A stretch of 64,000 nt of DNA from Micromonospora radicis (GTDB lineage Bacteria > Actinomycetota > Actinomycetes > Mycobacteriales > Micromonosporaceae), in contig NZ_QXEC01000025.1 in the NCBI RefSeq assembly GCF_003583405.1, forward strand, positions 1-64,000, given 5' to 3'. Positions 55,701 through 62,465 of the stretch are shown one piece after another; within the stretch, counting starts at the first letter, position 1; the number at the start of each line of letters is the position of its first letter. The translations under genes and the position numbers were made by a program. Under the pieces are notes generated by a model, which did no database searches, had not been told where the DNA came from, and saw only the letters and a program-made list of their open reading frames with translations.

Positions 55701-56166
55701 GGCCCTGTTCACCTGGATCAAGCGGCATCCGGCCGGGGACCGGCCGCTGGGCGGGCTCTTCGTGATGGACGAGGCGCAGACCCTCGCCCCGTCGGGCACC
55801 GTCACGGCCTGTACGCAGAGCACGCTGGCGCTGACCTCGCAGGCCCGCAAGTACGGGTTGGGCCTGGTCTTCGCCACCCAGGCGCCGAAGGCGCTGCACA
55901 ACCAGATCCCGGGCAACGCGGCCACCCAGTTCGTCGGTCTGTTGACCGTGCCGGTCCAGATCGAGGCGGCCCGGGAGGTGGCCAGGGCGAAGGGTACCGA
56001 CGTCACCGACGTCGGCAAGCTGCGTACCGGGCAGTTCTACGCCGCCGTGGAGGGGGGCCGCTTCGTCAAGATGCAGGCGCCGATGTGTCTCAGCCACCAT
56101 CCACGTAGCCCGTTGACCGCCGAGGAGGTCCTCCAGCGGGCGACCACCCCGCCGGCCGGACGCTGA
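52768..56166 (+). CDS. Double P-loop ATPase: AAA module fused to HerA/FtsK-like module
   Basis: 1132 residues from ATG 52768, overlapping the previous stop. N-terminal AAA module: Walker A GQRGTGKT (65-72), Walker B TVIAVDQIDLM (about 236) and a sensor-like SVVSCLPQTW. Residues about 440-640 are an unassigned middle region; 645-705 is a Pro/Val-rich linker. The C-terminal HerA/DUF87-like module has Walker A GSGSGKT (about 749), Walker B GLFVMDEAQTLAP (about 996), and SQARKYGLGLVFATQAPKAL, typical of HerA-type translocases. The fusion of two ATPases, coupled to a winged-helix gene and divergent from a trypsin-STAND gene, points to a conflict or DNA-processing system. Confidence 0.85.
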   Translation: MTSDEERRALTALRFNWAPTPDDVWKPAPFHVAALHHDVLRTVLDSFAEADRSADSSPVGVAVLGQRGTGKTHLLGTVRQEVQQRGGFFFLVELLEARAFWHSTAMSMLAGLARPMPDGTTQLRTFLRKLADRVDAPRAVRRAVTGETELSRPALDAFVDLTRKANRQVGTECQDTLRALVLYAGESAALEDVGYDFLSSSDEEEPGTRTAWGLRRNRRAPQEVVRDASRLLAMVAPTVIAVDQIDLMVAQSVKATTQEVRGEIDWQTSLLLEQVASGLMALRETTKRSLSVVSCLPQTWRDVKEQATDTVQDRFREAAPLKEIPSVAVGRELVEKRFAVLFEEVGFVPPYPTWPVHPDAFTEVVGFTPRELLRRVDTHVRACLADGEVRELRHLLHATGDPVGAGPGAAPVGRPSAARLADEFGKIDSRYAELIAAADPAPALSQQYEDVRVPELLTAGLTAWIGAQDDAVEAFSLDPIPLGGKPALHARLRHSLDEESEDEEHWSFRAICAPHHIAALNRIRNAVTAAGLTEGIAKRKLFLLRSADWSGGARTREVLAAFKRAGGETIAFPAADIRRLAALEQLIRYFGLETLRPWFADRRPAAEISCLRQALGGDRRDRGTAVAIAVPVTGAGPATDAVPGTPVHRDAGPPTVPVPNMPTTPPTVPVPSLSPPVPVPSPPTPSSPNPAAGPAPAVESVPVWPTGSDVRGRPAAGIDPEQLDLGAVPGRPEPLRIGLESLRRHTVIFAGSGSGKTVLIRRLVEECALRGVSAIVLDPNNDLARLGDAWPAAPGGWGPADADRAATYLSGTEVVIWTPGRQSGRPLAFQPLPRFADVLDDPDGFTAAVDAAVATLAPHARVDGGTDKARLGRAVLREALYSYARTGANDLRAFTELLDDLPDGVSQLAGAPKLAAGMAQLLKAALINDPLFGGVGTPVDPGELLTPAPGRRARISVISFVGLPDDPQRQSFVNQLQLALFTWIKRHPAGDRPLGGLFVMDEAQTLAPSGTVTACTQSTLALTSQARKYGLGLVFATQAPKALHNQIPGNAATQFVGLLTVPVQIEAAREVARAKGTDVTDVGKLRTGQFYAAVEGGRFVKMQAPMCLSHHPRSPLTAEEVLQRATTPPAGR

Positions 56167-56180
56167 CCGGCCTCGGCTGG

Positions 56181-56885
56181 TCACGCCCGCGGGGCGGTCC
56201 CGGCGGTCGAAGGCAGGGCGCCCGGGGGCGCCGCAGGCGCCGGGTCGGGCGGGGGCAGGGCGAAGCGCCAGCCGTGCGCCCGCAGCGGCGCGATGACGAG
56301 GTCGACGGCGTCGACGGTCTGGCTGCGGTCGCCGCCACCGTCGTGCAGCAGTACCACCGCACCGGGCGTGACCCCCTCGGTGAGCCGTCGGGTCAACTCG
56401 TCGGTGCCCGGTGGGTCCCAGTCCGTCACGTCGAGCTGCCAGCCGATCGGGCGCATGCCCAGGGCGGTCGCCACCGTCGGGGTCTGCCCCCAGTTGCCGT
56501 ACGGGGCCCGGAAGTAGGACACCCGGCTGTGCGGTACGGCCCGTCGGATCACCGCGTTGGTCTCCAGCAGGTCCGAGGCGATCCGGCCGGGTGTCCACGT
56601 GCTCATGTCGTCGTGGTGCATGCCGTGGTTGCCCAGCGCGTGTCCACCGGCGATGATCCGGCGGACCAGTTCCGGATGGTGCGCGACCTGGTCGCCCTGG
56701 AGGAAGAAGACCGCCCGGACGTCGTTGGCGGCCAGCACGTCGAGCAGGCGTGGGGTGTGCACCGGGTGGGGGCCGTCGTCGAAGGTGAGGCAGAGGACGT
56801 GGTCGGTGCCGACCGTCGTCTCGGGGCGTACCGCAGTGCCCGGCCCGGACAAGACGTGGTGCGGAGGATGGGTGCGGGGTGACAT
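56181..56885 (-). CDS. Polysaccharide deacetylase (NodB/CE4 family)
   Basis: 234 residues from ATG 56885 (GGAGGGG upstream). CE4 motifs: CLTFDDGPHP (base Asp and metal Asp), HALGNHGMHH (metal His), SYFRAPYGNWG, DVTDWDPPG and VVLLHDGGGD (final His). No signal peptide is evident in this start, so either it acts inside or the start lies elsewhere. It would remove N- or O-acetyl groups from chitin, peptidoglycan or xylan; the GH43 neighbour 37 bases upstream makes acetyl-xylan a fair guess. Confidence 0.87.
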   Translation of the reverse strand: MSPRTHPPHHVLSGPGTAVRPETTVGTDHVLCLTFDDGPHPVHTPRLLDVLAANDVRAVFFLQGDQVAHHPELVRRIIAGGHALGNHGMHHDDMSTWTPGRIASDLLETNAVIRRAVPHSRVSYFRAPYGNWGQTPTVATALGMRPIGWQLDVTDWDPPGTDELTRRLTEGVTPGAVVLLHDGGGDRSQTVDAVDLVIAPLRAHGWRFALPPPDPAPAAPPGALPSTAGTAPRA

Positions 56886-56922
56886 CGGACGGCCCCCTCC
56901 TGGGCAGATCGGTCCTCGCCGG

Positions 56923-58545
56923 TCAGTGTTCGAGGTAGGTGACGTGGTCGAAGTCGGCGTAGCTGCCGTCGCCGCCGATGTCCTGCACCCAGAGGCCGAG
57001 CATCGCGCCGGTGAAACCCCAGGCGGCCGGTTCACCGTCGACGATCTGCGCCGCGTGTTCGTCGGAGAGGACGGTGGCGTCCAGGTCGATGGGCAACTGC
57101 CGCCAACCGGCGCCGAGGTCGTAGGCGAAGCGCAACGCCGGGCCGTCGAAGGTCACCCGGAGACCGACGGGTCGCGCGCCGTCGGCGTCGACGGTGAGTT
57201 GCGGGTACGCGGTTCGCCGGCCACTGGCGCAGCTGAGCACCTCCAGCACCAGTCGCCCGTCGTCGGCACGGGTCAGGTAGAGGTAGTGCCAGTTCTGCGT
57301 GTTGTAGTAGCCGGTGATTCCGGCCAGGTGGCGGTGGTCGCCCGGGTCGAACTCGACGACGGTCTCCAGCGAGCAGTGGCTCGCGCCGACCGGCCGGGCC
57401 AGCAGACTCGGCGTCTGCTTGCCGACCGGCGACTGGCCGCCGTGTAGGCGCAGGTGCGACGGGCGGGACCGCAGGTCGACCCAGTCGTCGGTGGCGGGCC
57501 GGCGAAGGGTGGACCATCCGGCGGCCAGCACCGGCTGGTCGAAGTGGTCGGTGGCCGGCTGGGCGGGCCAGGGGTGGGCCGGCAGGTCCGGCGCGGGGAC
57601 CTCCTCGGCGGGTATGCCGCCGGCGATCCTCGGCCAGTCGCCCGGCGACCACTCGACCTTCTGCACCGCGGTCTCCCGGCCGAGGACGCAGCTGCCCAGC
57701 GGGGTGTAGGGGCGCCCGACCAGGTGGGCGAGGTACCACTCGCCGTGCTGGGTGCGGACCAGGCTGCCGTGGCCGGCCTTCTGTAGGGTGAGATCCGGTC
57801 GACCGACCGAGGTGAGCAGCGGGCCGGCCGGGTCGACCTGGTACGGGCCGAGCAGCTCGCGCGAGCGGGCGACGGTGACCTGGTGTTCCCAGCTGGTGCC
57901 GCCCTCGGCGGTGACCAGCCAGTACCAGCCGTCGTGGCGGTAGATGTGCGGTGCCTCGGTCACGCCGACCTCGGTGCCGGTGAAGATGGTCCGCGCCGGG
58001 CCGACCAGTTGTCGGCGGGCCGGATCGTAGCGTTGGATCTCGATGCCGCCGAAGCGGTTGCGGCCCGGTCGCCAGTCGGCGCTCATCGACAACAGCCAGG
58101 TGCTGCCGTCGTCGTCGTGGAACAGGGCGGCGTCGAAGCCGTGTGCGTGCAGCCGCACCGGGTCCGACCAGGGGCCGCTGATCGTCGGGGCGGTGACGAG
58201 GAAGTTCTGGGCGTCCCAGTAGCCGCTGGCGAAGCTCGACACGTCGCTGTAGACGAGGTGGAACAGCCCGTCGTGCCAGGTGAGATCCGGCGCCCAGATC
58301 CCGTTCGAGTCGCCGCAGCCGCGCAGGTCGAGCAGGCGGCGTTCGGTGACGATGCCGCCGAGGTTCCGCCAGTGCACCAGGTCCTTCGAGTGGTGCACGC
58401 GTACCCCCGGGTACCACTCGAAGGTCGAGGTGGCCAGGTAGTAGTCGTCGTCGACGCGCAGGATGGACGGATCCGGGTGGAAGCCGGTGAGCACCGGGTT
58501 ACGGATGGACCGGGCGGTCGTCACGGCTGCGACTTCGGTCGACAT
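56923..58545 (-). CDS. GH43 beta-xylosidase
   Basis: 540 residues from ATG 58545 with AAGGAGA upstream. Five-bladed propeller: IRNPVLTGFHPDPSILRVDD (catalytic base Asp), GIWAPDLTWHDGLFHLVY, FDAALFHDDDGSTWLL (pKa-modulating Asp) and TEAPHIYRHDGWYWLVTAEG (acid Glu). A C-terminal beta-sandwich (about 340-540) is typical of the long GH43 beta-xylosidases. No signal peptide, so it acts on imported xylo-oligosaccharides. Divergent from the sugar-binding lipoprotein with xylan-type operators between. Confidence 0.92.
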   Translation of the reverse strand: MSTEVAAVTTARSIRNPVLTGFHPDPSILRVDDDYYLATSTFEWYPGVRVHHSKDLVHWRNLGGIVTERRLLDLRGCGDSNGIWAPDLTWHDGLFHLVYSDVSSFASGYWDAQNFLVTAPTISGPWSDPVRLHAHGFDAALFHDDDGSTWLLSMSADWRPGRNRFGGIEIQRYDPARRQLVGPARTIFTGTEVGVTEAPHIYRHDGWYWLVTAEGGTSWEHQVTVARSRELLGPYQVDPAGPLLTSVGRPDLTLQKAGHGSLVRTQHGEWYLAHLVGRPYTPLGSCVLGRETAVQKVEWSPGDWPRIAGGIPAEEVPAPDLPAHPWPAQPATDHFDQPVLAAGWSTLRRPATDDWVDLRSRPSHLRLHGGQSPVGKQTPSLLARPVGASHCSLETVVEFDPGDHRHLAGITGYYNTQNWHYLYLTRADDGRLVLEVLSCASGRRTAYPQLTVDADGARPVGLRVTFDGPALRFAYDLGAGWRQLPIDLDATVLSDEHAAQIVDGEPAAWGFTGAMLGLWVQDIGGDGSYADFDHVTYLEH

Positions 58546-58576
58546 GTGTGTCTCCTTCAGGATCATGTCCCGGTGT

Positions 58577-58588
58577 ATTTCCGGAAAT
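58577..58588. promoter_or_regulatory. Palindrome ATTTCCGGAAAT upstream of GH43
   Basis: Perfect 12-bp palindrome, 31 bases upstream of the GH43 start codon. The core TTTCCGGAA recurs at 61142-61150 next to another promoter. Candidate LacI-type operator or repeat. Confidence 0.5.
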
Positions 58589-58652
58589 CTCCGCGTCGAT
58601 ATCCGGGAATTGGCCTCACGTTATCGGCTCGGATCCGCTTGCGACAGCCCTC

Positions 58653-58682
58653 TTGACCGGGCGCGTCGACGCGTCGTAACGT
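58653..58682 (+). promoter_or_regulatory. Promoter of the sugar-binding lipoprotein gene
   Basis: -35 TTGACC (58653-58658), 18-base spacer, -10 TAACGT (58677-58682). A xylan-type operator lies about 25 bases past the expected start. Confidence 0.6.
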
Positions 58683-58714
58683 GCCCGCCATCAGTTGAAA
58701 ATACCGGCCTCGGG

Positions 58715-58727
58715 CCGAAACTTTCGG
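58715..58727. promoter_or_regulatory. Xylan-type operator CCGAAACTTTCGG
   Basis: Perfect palindrome around the core CGAAACTTTCG described upstream of streptomycete xylanase genes. Placed between promoter and start of the sugar-binding gene, where a LacI repressor would block transcription. The regulator encoded at 60089 is the obvious candidate. Confidence 0.75.
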
Positions 58728-58796
58728 GGCCGATGGTGCGCCGGTCGGCCCCTCGGCGCCGCTTCGGGTACGTCACGCGCTTCGAAGGGATGCACC

Positions 58797-60092
58797 ATGA
58801 CAGGGCACCTCTCCCGCAGGTCGTTGCTGGCTCTGGCGGGGGTCGGTACCGGCGCCCTGCTGACAGCCGGCTGTGCGGACGGGAAGTCCGACGTCTCCGC
58901 CGGACCGCAGACGATCGACTGGTGGCACATCCAGAACACCGAGCCGATGTTGCCGGTCTGGGCGGAGATGGCGCGGCTGTACGAGACGCGGCACGACAAC
59001 GTCACGGTCGAGGTGCAGCCACTGGAGAACGAGGACTTCAAGGCCGCTCTGACCAAGGCCACCCGGGCCGGTTCGTCGCCGGACCTGTTCCAGTCCTGGG
59101 GCGGCGGGCTGCTGCGCGAACAGGCCGAGGCGGGCCTGGTCAAGGACATCACCGCGCAGGTGCAGCCGTGGATCGGTCAGCTGTTGCCGGCGGCTTTGCA
59201 GCCGTACACGGTGGACGGTCGGATCTACGGCGTTCCGTTCGACATCGGCATGATCGGCTTCTGGTACAACCGGGATCTCTTCGCCGAGGCCCGCATCACC
59301 TCACCGCCGAGCACCTGGGCCCAGTTGTTGGCGGCGGTACGCAAGCTCAAGGCCGCGGGCATCGTGCCCATCGCCCTCGCCGGCAAGGACAAGTGGCCGG
59401 GGCACTACTACTGGGCCTACCTGGCGATGCGGATCGGTGGTCTCGGCGCGTTGCAGCACGCGGCCGAGGACGGGAACTTCGACACCCCCGACTTCGTGGC
59501 GGCCGGCCAACGGTTCCGCGAGCTGATCGAGCTGCGCCCGTTCCAGCCGCGTTTCCAACGCGCCGAGTACGGCTCGGCGGGCGGTCAGGCCGCGGCGATG
59601 GGCAACGGCGAGGCAGCCATGGAACTGATGGGGCAGTGGGCGCCCTCGATCCAGGCCTCCTCGTCGACCAGCGACCGTGGCATCGGCGGTCAGCTCGGCT
59701 TCTTCACCTTTCCGGTGGTGGAGGGGGGCAAGGGTGAGGCGACCGACGCCTTCGGTGGCGGTAACGGGTTCGCGGTCGGCCGGGACGCTCCACCCGCCAC
59801 GGTGGACTTCCTGCGTACGCTGCTGCGCTCGGAGAACCAGCGGCGGGCTGCCGAGACCGGTGCCGTGCTGCCCACCAACCTGGCCGCCGTCGGTCGGATC
59901 AAGGATCCGAACAACCAGGTGGTGGCGGCCCACCTGGCCGTCGCGACCGGCTTCCAGCTCTACCTCGACCAGGCGTTCCCGTCGGCGGTCGGCCAACAGA
60001 TCAACGACAGCGTCGCCCAGCTGATCGAGGGCTCCAGGAGGCCGGAGCAGATCGTCAAGGACATCACCACGGTGGCGAAGCAGAGCCAGTGA
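58797..60092 (+). CDS. Sugar ABC transporter substrate-binding lipoprotein
   Basis: 431 residues from ATG 58797 (AAGGGA upstream). SRRSLLALAGVGTGALLTAG then Cys: a twin-arginine-like signal with lipobox. Family-1 binding protein: TIDWWHIQNTEPMLPVWAEM, DLFQSWGGGLLREQ, GVPFDIGMIGFWYNRDLFAE. The xylan-type operator and GH43 neighbour suggest xylo-oligosaccharide. No permease genes follow; the stop overlaps a LacI gene (GTGA). Either the permeases lie elsewhere or were lost. Confidence 0.88.
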   Translation: MTGHLSRRSLLALAGVGTGALLTAGCADGKSDVSAGPQTIDWWHIQNTEPMLPVWAEMARLYETRHDNVTVEVQPLENEDFKAALTKATRAGSSPDLFQSWGGGLLREQAEAGLVKDITAQVQPWIGQLLPAALQPYTVDGRIYGVPFDIGMIGFWYNRDLFAEARITSPPSTWAQLLAAVRKLKAAGIVPIALAGKDKWPGHYYWAYLAMRIGGLGALQHAAEDGNFDTPDFVAAGQRFRELIELRPFQPRFQRAEYGSAGGQAAAMGNGEAAMELMGQWAPSIQASSSTSDRGIGGQLGFFTFPVVEGGKGEATDAFGGGNGFAVGRDAPPATVDFLRTLLRSENQRRAAETGAVLPTNLAAVGRIKDPNNQVVAAHLAVATGFQLYLDQAFPSAVGQQINDSVAQLIEGSRRPEQIVKDITTVAKQSQ

Positions 60093-61126
60093 CGACAGGG
60101 AGGCCCTCGGTGGCTGCCAACGACAATCGCACCGTGACCATCGCCGCGATCGCCCGCCTGGCCGGGGTGTCGGTGCCGACGGTGTCGCGGGTGATCAATG
60201 GTCGTTCGGATGTGGCGCCGCAGACGCGTCAGCGGGTGGAGGAGTTGCTGACGCGGCATGGGTATCGGCGTCGGCCGCCGAGTATGCGGGCGAGTTCGGG
60301 GTTGGTGGATCTGGTCTTCAATGATCTGGACAGTCCGTGGGCGGTGGAGATCATTCGGGGTGTGGAGGATGTCGCCCACGCGGCGGGGGTGGGTACGGTC
60401 GTCTCCGCCATCCACCGGCGTAGCTCCTCGGCCAAGCAGTGGCTGGACAACATCCGGACCCGTTCCACCGAGGGCGTCATCTTCGTGACCTCCACCCTCG
60501 AAGCGCCGCAGCAGGCCGAACTGCGCCGGCTCAACATCCCCGTGGTGATCGTCGACCCGGCCGGCGTACCGGCCCAGGACGCACCGACGATCGGTGCCAC
60601 CAACTGGGCGGGCAGCCTGCGGGCCACGGAGTACCTGATCGGGTTGGGGCATCGGCGGATCGGGTTCATCGCCGGTCCACCGCAGTTGATGTGTGCCCGG
60701 GCCCGGATGGACGGCTACCGGGCGGCGCTGGAGGCCGCCGGCATCCCGGTGGACGACCGGCTGATCCAGGCCGGCAACTTCTACCACGAGGCCGGGTTCT
60801 CCGGCGGGGTGCGGTTGCTGGGGCTGGCGGACCCGCCGACGGCGATCTTCGCCTCGAGCGACCAGATGGCGTTGGGGGTCTACGAGGCGGTCCGGCAGCG
60901 CGGGCTGCGGGTGCCCGGTGACGTCAGTGTGGTGGGCTTCGACGACCTGCCGGAGGTGCGCTGGTGCTCGCCGCCGTTGACCACGGTGCGTCAGCCGTTG
61001 GCGGAGATGGGCATGCTGGCCGCGCGTACGGTGCTGCGGCTGGCCAAGGGCGAGAAGGTGGAGAGCCCGCGGGTGGAGTTGGCCACCGAACTCGTGATCC
61101 GGGACAGCGCCGCACCGCTGACATAG
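60089..61126 (+). CDS. LacI-family regulator of the xylan-type locus
   Basis: 345 residues from GTG 60089. HTH: VTIAAIARLAGVSVPTVSRV and INGRSDVAPQT; the hinge region and effector core are complete (VSVVGFDDLPEVRWCSPPLT near the end). Coupled to the binding-protein gene and close to two operator types (CCGAAACTTTCGG and AAACTATCGATAGTTT). The segment 60172-60385 uses many G- and T-ending codons, unlike the C-ending bias of the rest, as if it came from another gene by recombination. Confidence 0.88.
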   Translation: MTTGRPSVAANDNRTVTIAAIARLAGVSVPTVSRVINGRSDVAPQTRQRVEELLTRHGYRRRPPSMRASSGLVDLVFNDLDSPWAVEIIRGVEDVAHAAGVGTVVSAIHRRSSSAKQWLDNIRTRSTEGVIFVTSTLEAPQQAELRRLNIPVVIVDPAGVPAQDAPTIGATNWAGSLRATEYLIGLGHRRIGFIAGPPQLMCARARMDGYRAALEAAGIPVDDRLIQAGNFYHEAGFSGGVRLLGLADPPTAIFASSDQMALGVYEAVRQRGLRVPGDVSVVGFDDLPEVRWCSPPLTTVRQPLAEMGMLAARTVLRLAKGEKVESPRVELATELVIRDSAAPLT

Positions 61127-61127
61127 C

Positions 61128-61143
61128 AAACTATCGATAGTTT
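61128..61143. promoter_or_regulatory. LacI-type operator AAACTATCGATAGTTT
   Basis: Perfect 16-bp palindrome centred on CG, directly after the LacI stop, followed by TTTCCGGAA (61142-61150) and a -35 box. Shape and position are those of a LacI-family operator. Confidence 0.7.
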
Positions 61144-61154
61144 TCCGGAAGTTG

Positions 61155-61184
61155 TTGACCCTGGTATCGGCGGCAGGCCACGAT
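61155..61184 (+). promoter_or_regulatory. Promoter downstream of the LacI gene
   Basis: -35 TTGACC (61155-61160), 18-base spacer, -10 CACGAT (61179-61184). Immediately preceded by the operator at 61128. The next gene start is about 200 bases on, with a hairpin in between. Confidence 0.5.
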
Positions 61185-61258
61185 GGCGATGGTCGATGCC
61201 TTCGCTGAGGGCGTCGATCGGGCGGTCGCCCGCCGTGCCCGCGGCCCCGCCGAACCCA

Positions 61259-61300
61259 GCCCGCGCCGACCGGACAACTGAGCGTCCGGCCGGCGCGGGC
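61259..61300 (+). terminator. Hairpin between the LacI-side promoter and the epimerase gene
   Basis: 17-bp stem with one mismatch, GCCCGCGCCGACCGGAC (61259-61275) against 61284-61300, 8-base loop. No U-tract. It would stop transcripts starting at about 61191 after roughly 110 bases. Confidence 0.7.
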
Positions 61301-61381
61301 ACCCGGCGTTCTGCCCTCGGCAGATCTGCTGAGGGTGAACCCGACCCGGCCACCCCGGACAAGGGGGGCATGGTGGAGCCC

Positions 61382-62395
61382 ATGCGGATGCTGATGCTGG
61401 GCGGGACGGGTTTCGTCGGCGGTGCGGCGGTCGCGCAGGCCGTCCGTCGTGGCTGGAACGTCACCGTGTTCAACCGGGGGCGGCACGGGGCGCCTCCGGC
61501 GGGCGTACGACAACTGCTGGGTGACCGGAGCACCCCCGACGGCCTGGCCTCGCTGGCCGACGGCGAGTGGGACGTCGTCGTCGACACCTGGGACGGCGCG
61601 CCACGGGCGGCCCGGACGACGGCGCAGGCCCTGGCCGGCCGCGTCGGCCACTACGTGTACGTCTCCAGCGGGTCCGTCTACGCCCCGCCGGTGGCGACCG
61701 GCGTGACCGAGCGGGATCCGGTGGTCGACGCCGACCCGGACGCCACCGACGGCGAGTACCCGCAGCTCAAGTCCGGCGCCGAGCGGGCGTTGCGGGAGAC
61801 GTTCGGTGACGGCGTACTGCTGGCCCGCGCCGGGTTGATCCTCGGCCCCGGTGAGGACATCGGCCGGTTGCCGTGGTGGCTGCACCGCGTCGCCCGGGGC
61901 GGCGACGTGTTGGCGCCCGGCCCCGCCGACCTGCCGTTGCAGTACGTCGACGTCCGGGACCTCGCCACCTTCCTCCTGGACGCCGGTGCGGCGTGCCGGA
62001 GCGGCCCGGTGAACGTGGTGAGCCGACCGGGACACGCCAGCATCCGGGAGCTGCTCGACGCCTGTCTCGCCGTCACCGGCGCCGACGCCCGGCTGCACTG
62101 GGTCGACCCGCACCGCCTTCTCGGCGCCGGCGTGGTGCCCTGGAACGACCTGCCGATCTGGATCCCGCCGGAGCACGAGTGGCGCTGGATGCAGCACCTC
62201 GACGTCAGCCGCGCGTACGCCGCCGGGCTGACCTGCCGGCCGGTGGCCGACACGGTGGCCGACACCTGGTCCTGGCTGCGGCGGGTCGGCGCGCCCCCGG
62301 ACCGGGCGGGCCGCCCGGCCCGGCCGCCGGTCGGCCTGCACCCCGACCGGGAGGCCGCGCTGCTCGCCGCGCTCGGCGCGATCCGGGCCGGGTGA
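61382..62395 (+). CDS. NAD-dependent epimerase/dehydratase family protein
   Basis: 337 residues from ATG 61382 (ATG 61370 and 61388 are close alternatives). Rossmann start MRMLMLGGTGFVGGAAVAQA, then NRGRHG, YVYVSSGSVYAPP and YPQLKSGAE; the usual YxxxK appears as YPQLK, so the catalytic Tyr and Lys spacing is kept. The extended-SDR C-terminus PLQYVDVRDLATFLLDAG fits sugar-epimerase-like reductases. Substrate unknown. Confidence 0.85.
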   Translation: MRMLMLGGTGFVGGAAVAQAVRRGWNVTVFNRGRHGAPPAGVRQLLGDRSTPDGLASLADGEWDVVVDTWDGAPRAARTTAQALAGRVGHYVYVSSGSVYAPPVATGVTERDPVVDADPDATDGEYPQLKSGAERALRETFGDGVLLARAGLILGPGEDIGRLPWWLHRVARGGDVLAPGPADLPLQYVDVRDLATFLLDAGAACRSGPVNVVSRPGHASIRELLDACLAVTGADARLHWVDPHRLLGAGVVPWNDLPIWIPPEHEWRWMQHLDVSRAYAAGLTCRPVADTVADTWSWLRRVGAPPDRAGRPARPPVGLHPDREAALLAALGAIRAG

Positions 62396-62465
62396 GGCCC
62401 GGACCGGCTCGGGCGCGTGGCGGGTGGGACGCGTGGCGGCGGACGCCCGTGCCCGGTGCCCGGCC

